Numbered from the stretch's first letter, positions 19,914 through 32,289 are shown. The stretch is 64,000 nucleotides of DNA from Zygnema cylindricum (GCA_037447655.1 JBBHKE010001710.1:332893-396892); one strand, 5' to 3'. Notes: generated by a model not told the origin, from the letters alone. Program-made: numbers and translations.

Positions 19914-22900
19914 ATGAACAGGTTGTCGTTTCGACCTCGACCTTTAGATATAAATAAAAAATTGAGACTTCTGAAGACACTAGAAGATTTTGAAGATGAA
20001 GAAGATTCAGTAAAGATTGTTCAGCATGGACATGTCTCTCTCGATGGTGAAAATGAAACGAAGGTATGTCTCCCAGAGTTTCGTACTTAAGTGATGTATT
20101 CGGGTGAGATGAAATGGCTGGCTGTATTTGCTATTTTGGCTCTAAAGATGTGAATGGAAGTTGGTGAATTGCTTTAGGGTTTCTTTTTCAAGTTTCTATG
20201 TCAGTTAACATGCATGTTGCAAATAGTGTATCTCATTTTGATGGTATCCTAGCAGCCTTTCTTTTGCCTTCTTCTCTGTATCAGTCTAATTGCAGTCAAT
20301 GCTTGACTGTCAATTCCTGAAAAAAGGGTTTGCAGAGAGTAACTGCTTTTCTCCATGCATTTTGAAGTTTCCTGCAAGGTCCAGAATCTGATTTAGATGC
20401 TACTATTGTTTACCATGAAAATAATCAAGGAAGCTTTGCTGCGTTAGACCTAATGTACGAAGGCTGACTTTTTTAGGGTTTCGACTTTTTCTTTTTGCAG
20501 AGAGTATTTACTTTTTTGCATGCATTTTGAAGTTTTTTTTTATATCTGCAGAATCTGATTTACATAACACTAATGTTAACTATGAAAATACTGAAGGAAG
20601 ATTTGCTTCGTCAGACCTAATATAACGAAGGCTGACATTTTTAGGGTTTGGTTTTTTTTCACTACAAAGAGTTAAGGCAAGTGTTTTCACTCTGCAGGTA
20701 CCAGCAGCTATAAATCGAAAAGGACCTACTGAAATACCTACTCCGCGTTTTGAGGTGGTTGAATCCTACACTACAGATTATACTGCCACTTTTAAGCAAC
20801 CTGCTTCGTATGTGCGCAGCAAGCCTGGTAAGTGCAGGACTAAACAGGTCTTGATTAGGGTTCCGATTTTCATGAATCTTTAGTCCAGTGAGCATTTTAA
20901 GTACATGTACATACTGCTGTAATATGTAAAGTATGCATATTCTTACTTCAGTTTTTTGGTCTTGTTTTGGTGATGTTTTGGTCATGTTTTGGTCTTGCTT
21001 CTTGATATTTGGTCATTATTTGGTCATGTTACTTGATGTTTGACCAATGTTTGAACGAATACTGGGTAACATGAGAAAAACATGATCAAATAATTGTAAA
21101 TAAGAATGTGACTGTTGTGGAACTTGCTGTTATCAATACATATCGCTCTGACCCCCACCTCTATTTTTTTTTTCAGCACGTTCGGAAGCTGGAGAGTTTG
21201 TTGAGTATGATCTTGATGATGACGACGATGACTGGCTTTCATCATTCAATATGGGGAAAATACTACTTCCGGAAATGTGAGGAGTTTGTGTTTGTTTGCT
21301 ACATTTATTCACACTTCACCTGCACCTGCACCGGCGCTGTGTTTTTATCTTTTCTGCCTGAAGATATTTTGTCTTTTTAATCTCTTTGCGACTTTTTGTC
21401 TTTATACTCTCTTTGCGATATGAGCAAGTTTCAGTTGCAGCCGTTTTGAGTATTTGTAGTATGTCAAGGAATTCTAACTTTGCGGTTCATTACAAAAGCT
21501 TTGATTCCCTCCTCAATCATCGATTGTTTTTTTGAGAATGTGGGTCATTACTGATGTTCGCTGAATTTTGGTTCATGCATAAGGGGTGTTACCATAAATG
21601 GTATTACCTATTTGCTCTTCGATGTAAATGTTTCCAGTCTGACATTCTCTCATTTGTATGGAGGAGGCCTCAGGTTCGAGTGGATGCTGTATAAATTAGA
21701 AATTCTTGACCATAAGCAGAGGGAGAGGGCAGGGCTTGGCCCTGTGGTCCTCGGAAACCCAGTGCCAGTAATGCTGCAACGGGAGCAAGCTTTTGAGGTA
21801 TGACCCGCAATAAAAAATAAAATAAAAAAATAAAAAACAGAAAAAGGTCTGAAAATCAATAATGCAGGTTCTCTTCTCTTATGCTAGTAGTGATGGGCAG
21901 TATTGTGTCTTGTTTGTTCTTTTAATGTTTCTATATCAATAGGAATAGAAGTACGTTTGTAGGTATAATTGCTGACCAATTGCTGTGGCAGGTTCTGAGA
22001 AGTCGGATGCCGAGACAAGCTGTTCTTACAGGCGTTTACGATTACTGGAAAAATAAGGTATGCCATCCAGACTTTCGTTAAGTCTCTTGACTTGTATCTC
22101 TCCCTGGGGTCTGATATAATCCTAAACTCGTCGACATCTGTGGAGAGGATATCAGTCATTTTTCTAGATGGGAATTTTGCATTCTGATGGTTACAGTGGA
22201 GTTCTTGGATTTGAGATTCGCAATTTTTCTTTGATCAAAATAGCTTTTCCGCGTTCGTCAAAATTTGCCGAAATGTTTGGAAAAGCACATGAATCATACA
22301 TGTTTTGTTTATATGGAGTGGACTTTTCTGTCTGTTTTCTGAAAGCGATGCCCATGGGTTAGGTCGATTCTGGCTGATTATTTTGGGCTTGTAAATACAC
22401 ACCATCGATGGTGTCTAGCCATAGTTTTTTGAAACTCCGTTAGTTCTTGATTAAGGTTTGGATAAACAATGTGTGAGTCAGTCGGAACTATAGTCAAGAC
22501 AATCAGAACCTCCGCGTCTCCTGCCTTCCAGTTAGTCATAAGAATCCGTCTGTTTCTGGTATGGAGTTTCTTGGTGTAGACCTCCTGTCACCTGTCTTTC
22601 AGTTAGTTATAAGTCTTTGGTCGAGTCTTTCTGCCTTTTCGGTGCAGCGTAGACCTCCTGTCTTCCATTTAGTTGTAGGTCGTTAGAACTTCCTCTCTCC
22701 CCCCTCGGTCTCTTGTCGTCTAGACTAGACAGTTGTAGGTCTTCTGGTGTGGAGTTTCTGAGTGTTCTCAGTTGTCCCTTCTTGGTCTCGCAGTAGACAC
22801 CATGCTTCGAGGATTGAGGCTTAAAGAAGGAGATGTGGAAATCCCTCTCACTCGAGGGGTACTCTCCTTATGTGCAGCGGGAGCGATGGCAGAAACCGAT

Positions 22901-25900
22901 TCTTCGGAGGTTGCAGGTAAACGGCCTCGCCTCGTTACACATTACCTTTTCTCAAGGAACATATTCCTTTGGGAACGTATCTTTTTCTCAAGGAACATAT
23001 CGCTCTTTCAAGGAACATATCTTTTTGGGAACAAGGAAGCCCTCTTCATCTTTCGTCTTTTTTGTTCCGAGTGCACCACTGTGTATAAAAATTCTCGAAA
23101 CACTCCTCTCATGGGGACTTTATGGAAAGGGGGAAATGACGTAAAAGTAAGAAGGGTAAGGGTAAGGGTAAGGAAGAGACCAGCTTTGTTAGCCCTCTTC
23201 CTTGTGGCTCGAGCTTACTACTGTAGAACTAGATACGTGGGCCTCTTTTCTGAATGTTTTTTCCAGGGTAAAGTCACTGATTATGACCAGTAGATCCGGT
23301 AAGTCCTGTGAAGATTTGCAATTTTAAAATTGTGTTTAACAACTTGTCAATTTGCCTCCATTTTTTTGGTATTTCCGTTTAATCTTTTTTCTTTTCAAAG
23401 GTTTTTTTTTCTTTTAAAACGGTATAGGCAGGTATTTCTAATTGTCGAAACTTTCGAATATCCTTATGTATTGAGAGCTGTTTATTTTGCAGCCTGCCCC
23501 GTCTGTGACTGATACCAATCCATTCAATGTGTTCCGACCACGTGAGAAAGTTCATCGACCTCACACGCGACGAGTAAGTTTTTTGTCTTCCCTCTCTCTC
23601 TCTCACTCCCTCTCTCTCTCCGTCTTCGACTGGTATCAATCTGTTCAATTTGGACCACGTGAGAGAGTTTGCTAACCTCGCACACGACAAGTAAGCTTTT
23701 TGTCAAGTCTTTTTGTTGAGTCTTTTTGTTATTCAACGACAATATGTAACCGAACAATAATGATTTGTGACGTCTACTGAGTATTGAAGTTTTTTAAGTA
23801 TACAGTTGTGGCGTGAAATCAGCTCATGTTGTTGCCAGTGTAAATCTTGGTTCTTATTTACATGTTTGGCAATTACATAATAGTTCAAATGCAGTATCTG
23901 GATATGCTGATATGTTCCCTTTTTTTGTTCCCTTGTTTTGAATAAAGGCAAACATGTGTTCAACTGAATATTTGTTGTGTGGGAGTCACTCCATATCTGT
24001 TGTCTGTAGGTCTCATTATCTTGCAAAGCCGGATGTGATTTTTCTGCTTATACAATCTTGTTGCTAACTCACATGTTTAGTAACCGTAAAGTTCTTGAGT
24101 ATCTGTTTTTACGGTCACTCACAAAGCTGAAAAAAATTGTATCAATTTCTCATACAACATGAGTAATTTCAGGCTTTAACTGTACAGTTCTTGAGTATAG
24201 TTACTCAAAAATCTATAGAAAAGCATGATTTTTCAGACGACATGAGTAACAACTGATAATTAGCCTATCATGTGTGCTGAAATCCTGTAACAGTTCCTAT
24301 CCTTGGCTATACGTTTTCTACTCAAGTAGATAATTCTGTAACCTTTTTTCCGAAACTGGTATCCGGGGTTTATGTCTGTCTGTATACGGCGGTGATGGAT
24401 TTCTTTAAGAGGGATTGGTGGTAGTTTTGTCTGTAATTTTTCTACTCCAGTAGTAATATTGCAACCTTGTCTTACAGAAATGCATTTTTTATGCATGTCA
24501 ACTTGGACCTTTTGTAATATATTCTGGTGACGGTTTTCGTCTGTTTTTTTTTATATTGAGACTCGTTAATTTTATTGTTTGTGTTCAGATGCAAAGACGG
24601 GAGAATGATGTACCGTCATTTGACAAGCTTCGACAGGTAGTTCCTTTTTTGTTCACTATTTTTTTTCATTATTGTACCACTTTTGAGTCTCCACCAAATG
24701 TGGAAAAATTTGTGATTTTTACGAGTGTCTTGTTTGTTTGTTATTTTAAGGTTTGTCCTTGCAAGTGAGGGACCTACCGCTCTTATCTCTAATTGTCACA
24801 TTGTATTTATTTGCTTTGATCTAATGTAATGTAATTTACTGTTGCCATTGCTGCAATAGATTTGTTCTCATGGGTGAGATTTGCTCTTTTAGACTGGCCT
24901 TCCTATGTGTTTTTTGTGTTTGTAACCACGATTGTATAGTTTTAGATTGTTTGTTATGCAAATTTGCACAAACATTTTCCATTTTTTTTGGTTGAGGTCT
25001 GACAGCTGAATGATTTTACACCGTTAGACCTGCAGTCTCTCACATTTTTCTTTTTATTTTTTGGTTCAGGTCCGGCGGAATCTTCAGGAGGCAAAGCAGC
25101 TAGTTAAAGCTGTTGTTCAGGTGTGTTCGTGGTTCAATTCTGGTTCAGTTTTGGCACAGTTTTTGTTCAGTTTTGTTCAGTTTTTGGGTCGGTTTCGGAT
25201 CAGTTTTGGTACAGTTTTAGTTCAGTTTTTGATTCTATTTTGGCACAGTTTTGCATAGTTTTGATTCATTCTTGGCTCAATTCCAGCTCATTTTAGATTT
25301 TAGAATTTTGGCAGTTTATTTTGCTCACTTTTTGTTCTGTTTGGATTTTGAGCATATCAGTACACTGTCTCCATGGCTTGGTTTAAAACAACCTGGTTTT
25401 TTTTGTCGCTCAGAAATAGTTTTTTAACGTAACCAATGTAAAACTTGAAAGCCACTGTTTTACACTGGTCAGTTAGGCCGGTCTTACCCGTCTTTTTTAC
25501 AACACGAAGAAGCCATTGCCTAGTACTTTTACCATTTCATTTTAGTTTGATACAATGTTACCTCTGTATTTATTACCTCTTTTACAATTGGTTCATTGTA
25601 ACCTTCCTATCGAAGCCGTTCATGTTTGAGACGTGATAGTCGATATCCCTCATTTAGGAAGTACCTCTTGTATTATAGTGTAGTATTTTGGGTGCACGAA
25701 TAGTTCTTATCCCAAAAAGGACGAATAGCTTGAAATGTTAATGGGATTTTTTTTTGTCCAGCCTCTGCCCTCTCTATATAGTGTGTTAAAACCCTAAAAA
25801 GCTTCAAAAAAATGAACACCACGTCCCAGAAAGGGCCATATCCACAGTAAATTCCACCTGCATAAATTTTAGCGCCGTTTTTGTATTCACGTTTTGGTTG

Positions 25901-28900
25901 ATTTTGGTTTGTTTTGGTTGTTTTGGTTGTTTTGGTTGTTTTGGTTGTTTTGGTTGTTTTGGTTTGAGCTTATCAGCAGGATTAGATTATATCAGCAGTT
26001 TTATTAGTTCAGCTTTGGTTCACTTTGGTTTTCGTTTTATTCATTCAGTTTTTGGTTCAGCGTGGTTTTAAGTCTTTTAGTAGTTTTATTAAATCAGGCA
26101 AGAAATGTATCTTGCAATTGGTACTGTCAATTTATCAATCCTTCAAGTTTTAAATGGAATATACTGTGTGTTTTTTGCAAGGCGAGTGAATGTTAGTTTC
26201 CATTTGTGTCATATTCACATCGGAAACCGTCATCGAAAATTTATATTTTGTGTTTACAACTAACAGTTGAATTTAGGATGGAAAAGTATGTGTTTTTAAG
26301 GTGGAAACCGAGTTGATTTGGTAGACTATTGGAAATGAGAGATGTCTTTCTGTAGTCAGACTTCTTAGCTTAAATGGAGTTTTTCTGTAAAAAAAAAATC
26401 GCTTGGGTGGTTGACACCTATTAGCTTAAACGGAGTTTTTTTGGTTAAAGTTTTCGTTGATTGGGTGGCTAACAGAGGGAGAAAAAAAAAAAAGAACTTG
26501 CCGAGTGTGAACGCGATCTTCAACAAGCTCAATTACAAAGAAAGGTATACCTTGACGCCAAAATCGTACTCATTTTATATTTTTCTCATTTTACATTTTT
26601 CTAGTTTAACATTTTTCTCATTTTACATTTTTTTCATTTTGCATTTTTTCCTTTCTTCTTTTAGTAAATAGTTACATATAGGTGGAAGCAGGTATTAAGG
26701 TTTATAGCATGTTTCTTGTCTAAATTTTCACAAAAAAATTGGAAAACCTTTTTTCATGTTTTTTGGAAATACGGGGATGTATGAGCTTCAGAATTGTCCC
26801 TATGTTTTTTTCGTTGCGAAAAACTTTTGACTCGTAAGTTGTCTGTCACTCTCTTCTTACTAACCCTCGTCCTTGCTCTCCCCTCTCTCTCTCTCCCTTT
26901 TTTCTTTTTCTCTCTCTCCCACTCTCCCTCTCTCCCTTTCTTCCGATCCTTTAAATCACCTTCCCATCAACCCCCTCCCTCCTCCCAACTTAGGTCACTG
27001 TGCTTGTTTTAATGTTATGAGTGCCAACTCTTTCTCTTTCTCCCTGTCATCCTACTAAGGTCCTTTCCCTTTTCCAAAACACTGTCGTCTCCTTGCTACG
27101 ATCTTCTGTTAATTTTTACGCTTGAGGTCACTGCGCTTGTTTTAACGTTCTTTAATGCCAAAACGTCATCTTAATCCTTTTTTCTTGTTCATTTATTTAT
27201 CTCTGTAGCACGATTTACCGAATGTTGATTCTGATAGTCCCTTTCTTGTCCGTTTATCTTTTACAAAATTTCAATTCAAACTTTTTTTCTTACTTATTTA
27301 TTTATCTTTAGCACAATTTATGGATTTTTCGTTTTAATTGTTTTTTTCTTGTTTGTTTATTTTTTTGTCTATAGCACGATCTACGGAATGTCGACGACGA
27401 TTCCATGGTATCTTCGACTCCACAAACTATGCACCCTCCAGCTCCAAAAAAACCAACCCCAAATCGAAGATTTGATATAGGAGAAACGGCAGAAACAACC
27501 GGACCTCCGAGTGGGTCAGGAAATGAGCATATGAATGGCCATTGGGAGGGATCGGATAGAGAGCGAGAGAGAAGGAGATCGAGACTCGCTCAACCCATAG
27601 TTCCCCCTGTTTCAGATGCTGACGTGGCATATGAAGGAGATCAAGGGGAGATGGCTCGGACTCGAAAAAAGAAGAGAAAAAGGAATGCACCGAGCTTACG
27701 TGGTGGTAGACTTGTGAAAAAGGTGAGAATTCTGTCTGTTTTCTTTTTCTCGTATTTTTTTATGATATTTTTTACGACCTTATGTCACATATAAAATGTG
27801 CAGAAATGAATTTTAAACTAAATTTAAAAAAACCATTTGAAACCTTTATAAAGGGGTAAGGCTTTCGGCGGCTTTTAAGGATTTTATATGACATATATGT
27901 ACATGTATGTATGTATATATATAATACCCACGTGTAATACATTATAATTTATTATATAATATATATACATGCATATACTACGTGTGTAGTACATTACAAA
28001 ATATAATATTATATTATATTTCATGTATGTATATATCTCAATATTTTATAACATTATATATTAATGTTTTTTTGCCACTTTAAACATCTTTTCTCCGTAC
28101 ATACTTGTCGGACTATGGATCTGACGGTTGCGATTGAAAGGTAAGATTCTCTGCTTCCAATTGGCGGTCTCCATGTGAAAAAAGGACAGGTGTGTACAGA
28201 GAAAATATGTTTTAAGTGGCGAAAAAGTTATTAACACTAATAGCGATACGCGGTGTACTGTAGTTTGTCCAGAAAACGGTGCCTATTTTGGGGTAAAGAG
28301 AAAAATAGTATTATTTTATTTTATTTTTATTCAAGAGTCGTAATTTAGGGGCGTCAATGTGGTGCTGTGAACACTACAGTAATAGCGATTTACGGTGCAC
28401 TGTATTGTAATTGACACTAATTAAATCGTACCTAAATTATATCTATTTGTATATATATTTGCCGTACAGTCAATACTCCGTAAATTGTGATTACTGAAAA
28501 ACAACAATTACATATGCTTCGTAGATTAATTAAAATAATGACATTTTCCATACGGAAAGTACAATAATGTACGCCTTCAAGAAAACTAAAAAAATGAAAA
28601 TGGAGGTTGAAGAAAAAAAAAATATTTGTTAGGTGATTTGGGCAGGAGATAAAATGTTTGGGGAAAGAAAATGGGGCTACGGCGATTACTGTTCACAACA
28701 GTAGTAATACTGTTAATTTTTCTACTGAAAATTAAGAGTAAATTACTTGGGTGGCACCAGTAACAACGGTTGTTTCCAATTTTTTTTCGTTTATATTTTT
28801 TCAAACACGTCGTACAAACTGCCAACCGCTGTTTCTTTGGTTACTGATAGTAATCGCAGGAGTTTCCGCATATGTAATTACCCTGTAAGTAGTGGGAGGA

Positions 28901-30081
28901 GTAAGGATATTCGCAAAAAATGTTCTAAAGAAGCAAGCTCTCCGAGCTTTTTGTTTCGATAAAAATGTTGTACAGAAGCTTTCGAAATAACATTGAATTG
29001 ATATTATTTTGCTTTCGATTTATAAAGTTCCACTCTCTTTGTAACGCTATCTTATCTAGATTTTTTCTAGATTTTTTCTGTGAATTGGACTTAAAATCTT
29101 TGTTTTGTCCACAGTACAAAATCAATCTATCTTTCTAAACATACAATTCATAAGTGTAGATGTTTTGTATTTTCCAATCATGAGAAAATGAAAAAATCAA
29201 ACCTTCTGATTTTAATGTCGAACATGGGACGAATGGGGTTTTTCAATTCCGGAATACTCTTAAGCGACAAATAGTCGTAAGCTGAATGTTGTGACTGGTA
29301 TATATATATATATATGATGTATAACTAACGTATGATGTCTAAATGTTGGATAATGCATTACTGCCGCTATTTTGTAAAGGACTGGTAAGATATTTACTGA
29401 CAGAAGTTATCATTTTCCGAAGATTGTTAATCTTTCCAAAAATTGTTGTTTCTACAGATGATGCCGGCGAATTCGGTGGACCCGGTTTTGTTATTCACAC
29501 AACCTTTAGATTTAGAAAAACTGACAGCAAGTGGTATAGAACCTCCTTCCCTTTCGTTTTCGCAAAACGGGTGTTGTGAACCACGGTTTGGATGTCGAGG
29601 GAGAATAGGGAGAGGAGGGAGAATTATATTTGACCGTTGGGACGCTTTACAAGGTAAACCACTAAGAGAAAATTCTCCTTTTTCAATACCACCACCATCA
29701 CTACCATCATCCCTACCAACATCACTCACACAACCTCTACCTCCTCTACCTTTACCTCCTCAACCTCTTCCTCCTCAAACTCTACCTCCGCAACCTCTAC
29801 CTTCTCAACCTCTACCTTCTCAGCCACTACCTCTTCAACCTCTACCTCCTATACCTCTTCCTTCTCTACCTCCACCTCTCCCTCAACCTCCTACAAATGT
29901 ATTGGAAAAGAGATTGTTACATCCACCTCCTCCTAGGTTGGAAGAAAAACTATGCGAAAATGAGACAAATGGACCCACAATAAGTAAAAACGTTTTTAGT
30001 AGTAGCAGTACAACTCCGTATTCTAATCATCCAAGAGAAAGAGAAACCGATGTTCTGAAGAATGCTCATCACACTCAATAA
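19914..30081 (+). CDS. EPL1: Enhancer of polycomb-like protein (EPL1), NuA4 scaffold
   Basis: Twelve phase-consistent exons: 19914-20063, 20698-20827, 21177-21276, 21674-21797, 21992-22057, 22878-22916, 23493-23573, 24589-24636, 25070-25120, 26476-26544, 27375-27722, 29458-30081 (609 codons plus stop). The start gives MNRLSFRPRPLDI, the hallmark opening of plant EPL1. Then come IPTPRFEVVESYTTDY (about 64-79), EAGEFVEYDLDDD (97-109), LEILDHKQRERAG (about 133), YDYWKNKRERWQKPILRRLQ (184-203), TDTNPFNVFRPREK and the MQRREN/LRQVRRNLQEAK block (204-263), a charged helix (264-286), and CRGRIGRGGRIIFDRW (448-463). EPL1 is known to bridge the MYST acetyltransferase and ING-type subunits of NuA4 in the nucleus. 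The last exon ends in a Pro/Leu-rich tract with PLPPQ-like repeats. Exons 10 and 11 join in phase, but the segment normally between them in land plants is shortened or an exon was missed. Confidence 0.92.
20329..20657 (+). repeat. About 165 bp tandem duplication in EPL1 intron 1
   Basis: Two consecutive diverged copies, each running from TTTGCAGAGAGTA through GCATTTTGAAGTTT and CAGAATCTGATT to GAAGGCTGAC and TTTTAGGGTTT. The split is near 20497. Confidence 0.75.
22480..22790 (+). repeat. Degenerate tandem repeat in EPL1 intron 5
   Basis: Three or four copies of a unit of roughly 80-110 bp with AGACCTCCTGTC, TTCAGTTAGTTATAAGTC and TGGAGTTTCT motifs. Confidence 0.6.
22955..23035 (+). repeat. 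Short tandem repeat, CAAGGAACATAT
   Basis: Three copies of TTCTCAAGGAACATAT or TTTCAAGGAACATAT just after EPL1 exon 6. Confidence 0.75.
23628..23705 (+). pseudogene. Decayed duplicate of EPL1 exon 7
   Basis: This repeats the 3' part of exon 7 and its donor. GACTGGTATCAATCTGTTCA parallels GACTGATACCAATCCATTCA, followed by CCACGTGAGA, CTCGCACACGACAAG and TAAGCTTTTTGTC. Compared with exon 7 it carries indels and an in-frame stop in the inherited frame (GTTTGCTAA), so it cannot replace exon 7. A CT tract lies between the copies. Confidence 0.7.
25121..25290 (+). repeat. Acceptor-like TTTTGGTTCAG array
   Basis: About ten degenerate copies of TTTTGGTTCAG/TTTTGGCACAG follow exon 9 directly. The exon 9 acceptor itself is TTTTTTGGTTCAG, so the array consists of copies of a real 3' splice signal. 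Confidence 0.65.
25888..25972 (+). repeat. (TTTTGGTTG)n array
   Basis: Nine-base direct repeats in EPL1 intron 9. Confidence 0.85.
26575..26665 (+). repeat. 18 bp tandem repeat CTCATTTTACATTTTT
   Basis: Five imperfect copies immediately downstream of EPL1 exon 10. Confidence 0.8.
27185..27400 (+). repeat. Triplicated 3' splice-site segment before EPL1 exon 11
   Basis: Copies at about 27209, 27309 and 27375 each have a T-rich tract, TTGTTTATTT, then (T)AG followed by CACGATTTACCGAATG, CACAATTTATGG or CACGATCTACGGAATG. Only the last leads into the long open exon. The first also starts codable sequence (HDLPNVDSD) but meets no obvious long frame. Confidence 0.7.
28060..28262. mobile_element. 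Short shared-TIR MITE in EPL1 intron 11
   Basis: Core TTTTCTCCGTACATACTTGT and CAATTGGCGGTCTCCATGTG. The right terminus TAATAGCGATACGCGGTGTA is intact and the left terminus is shortened to TTAATGTTTTTTTGCCAC. Confidence 0.7.
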
Positions 30082-30261
30082 ACAAACCTTGGCTTACAAG
30101 GTTTAAGAAAAAAAAAAATTCAGGATGTGGTGAAAAAAGATTTGTCATGGGTGATTTTTTTTTCTTTTGTTTTGTTTTGTCTTGTTTGTTTTTTTCTTTT
30201 TATCTTGTGAATGGAAGCCTGGCTGTTTTTTAACAATCTTTTTTTGTTGTTTTGATGTCGA

Positions 30262-30735
30262 GAAAAATAAGAGAGAAAGAGAGAGAAAGAGGGAGAAAGA
30301 GAGGAAAATAGAGTGAGAGGGAGAAAGACAAAAAGAGAGAGAAAGAGGAGAGAAAAACAGTGAGGAAGAGAGAAAGAGAAAGAAAGAAGGAGAAAAAGAG
30401 AGAAAGAGGGAGAAAAAGAGAGAAAGAGAGAGACAGAAAAAGAGAAAGAGCGAGAAAGTGAGAGAAAGAGAGAAAGAGAAGAGAGGAAGGGCGAGAAAGA
30501 GGGAGAAAAAGAGAGAAAGAGGGAGAGAGAGAGAGAGGACGAGAGATAAAGAGAGAAAGAGAGGGAGAGAGAAAGACAGTAAGAGAGGAAGAGAGAGAGA
30601 GGGCGAAAAAGCGAGAGGAAGAGAGAAAAAGAGAGAAAGAGAGAAAGAGAGTGAGAGAGAGAAAGAGAGAAAGTGGTAGGAAGAGAGAGAAAGAGAGAGA
30701 TTTAGAGAGATTGAGAAAGAGAGAGAGATATATAT
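30262..30735. repeat. GA-rich simple repeat downstream of EPL1
   Basis: Imperfect (GAGAAAGA)n on the plus strand, beginning about 180 bases after the EPL1 stop. The Arg/Glu/Lys ORF across it is an artefact. Confidence 0.9.
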
Positions 30736-31084
30736 AAGATTGTGGAACTGTTGAAAACGTGTACAGATTTTTTTGTTCAGTTTCCTACAATTTTGCTTGT
30801 AGTTTTTTATGAAAATACTTTAACATAAAGATTTAAAAGCAATCCAATGGAATCTTCAGCAGTGTGTTCCTTCGCCTCACTAAAAAAAAAAAAAAACTCT
30901 TTATAGAACCGCGTTGCCAATGGAGTCTGATGGAGTCAGTCTGGAAAACAAGGATGGTCTATCATTTATAAAGAGCCTTATTAACAAAGTATATATATGA
31001 TAACAACAAGAAACCGCGATGGTTGCGAATTGGTCAACTATTTGAGTAAATGGTAACCAAAAAAAACAAAAAAAGGTGGATAAG

Positions 31085-31510
31085 CAAAGCCAAAAATGAA
31101 AAACTAAATGTCATGGGAAGCAACCAAAAGCAAAAACAAGGTGAAGGAAACTAACACAAAAATGGCATGTAAACTAATATTAAGCTTGTTGACAAACCAT
31201 TTGAGTACCATTTTGGGGCTTACAATGTTGTTTTTTATAGATCTTTACTTATACTGGGGTTTGGTTAGGTCATTTGGGTTTAAGCATTCTGTTGGAACTT
31301 TCCTTTGGTTGCATCTTCCCTTAGTGGTTGTTGCTTCATAGGGTGTCTTTGTTATACTGGCCATTTTTCTGTGTGTTCGTATCTTTTGCCTTGCTTATCC
31401 TTTATGTTTGTTTCCCTCCACGTGTAGCTTTTCACTTTTAGCATTGCCGTCCCTTTTTGTTCCCATGGGCTAAGATGGTTTACCGTTGCTTTTTCATAAA
31501 GTGGGGTATT
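31085..31510 (+). mobile_element. Fragments of retroelement 3' tail
   Basis: The plus strand at 31295-31510 matches the 3' tail of the retroelement at 46.7-46.9 kb in reverse complement (TCCTTTGG, GGCCAT, TTTTGCCTTGC, AGATGGTTTACC, GCTTTTTCATAAAG). 31085-31170 is a shorter piece in the opposite orientation (GAAAAACTAAATGTCATGGG). Both are decayed. Confidence 0.55.
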
Positions 31511-31552
31511 ACACTTTAGAAGCAACAGTCGCAATACTGCTGTGAGCAGTGT

Positions 31553-32285
31553 CATGTACTTGAATCAACTCCCTCCACAACAAAACAACAGAGAAAGTGG
31601 AAGCCATAGGGCTCGAGAATACTGGAGCATGAGCAAACGAGAGATGAGGCAGGGCGGATGAGAGAGGTCAAGCCAAAAATGTACAGTGATAAACCGCAAA
31701 TAGTTACTAGTGTTAAAGTTATTTTCGCCACTTAAAACACCTTTCCTCTTGTACACCTGTCGGGTAGTCGATCGGATACCGACAACAAGAAGGTGATAAC
31801 CTTGGCTACTAAGAGCATCCATTCGATTGACAATCCGACAAGTGTGCACGGAGCAAAGATGCTGTAAGTGACGAAAAAACTTTAACACTACTAACGATTA
31901 GCGGGGCAGTGAATTGAGGAGGCATGAAACGGAAAGTTGAAAGAACGAGTATATAACCGATAGCTAGGCTCCAAAACTAAGGCAACCATAAGAAATAAAA
32001 CGGGCAAAGCTCAAAGAGAGTGGTGACGACAACCTTCTTAGAAAACAACTCTTGTACAAGCAAGTCAGGCTCCACGATGAGGGTGGATAAAAAATGTGAC
32101 ATATATTCACCAAAGCAAGGGGAGGAATAAATTCGGGTGTTGTTAGAAATAAAATACTCTATATAGAATTCACTGCGTGAAACACGAGGGATGACGGGAG
32201 CAAGAACTGGAGTTTACCTAACTAAGAAACGAGAGACAAGCCTGGAGGCAATAAGGCACGGAATCCCCAAAGTAGACGTGACATT
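31553..32285 (-). pseudogene. Decayed R2-like retroelement fragment, copy 3
   Basis: It follows the minus-strand retroelement at 47.5-48.0 kb segment by segment. TGAATCAACTCCCTCC at 31562 matches 47515, GAGCAAACGAGAGATGAG matches the zinc-finger region, and AGAAACGAGAGACAAGCC with GGAGGCAATAAGGCAC matches the region around 47985. There are many stops and frameshifts. A MITE splits it at 31682-31908. Confidence 0.7.
31682..31908. mobile_element. Short shared-TIR MITE inside retroelement copy 3
   Basis: Starts TACAGTGATAAACCGCAAAT and ends ACTACTAACGATTAGCGGGG. The core has CACTTAAAACACCTTTCCTC and GTACACCTGTCGG. Retroelement homology stops at AAGCCAAAAAT and resumes at GTGAATTGAGG, which bounds the insertion independently. 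Confidence 0.75.
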
Positions 32286-32289
32286 CGTC

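Noticed and set aside
23148-23172. GGGTAA repeats resembling telomeric DNA
   Set aside because: Only about four units in an intron; too short for an interstitial telomere claim.
28586-28962. Small frames of 71-79 codons on both strands within EPL1 intron 11
   Set aside because: Intronic, no matching exon signals or recognisable product.
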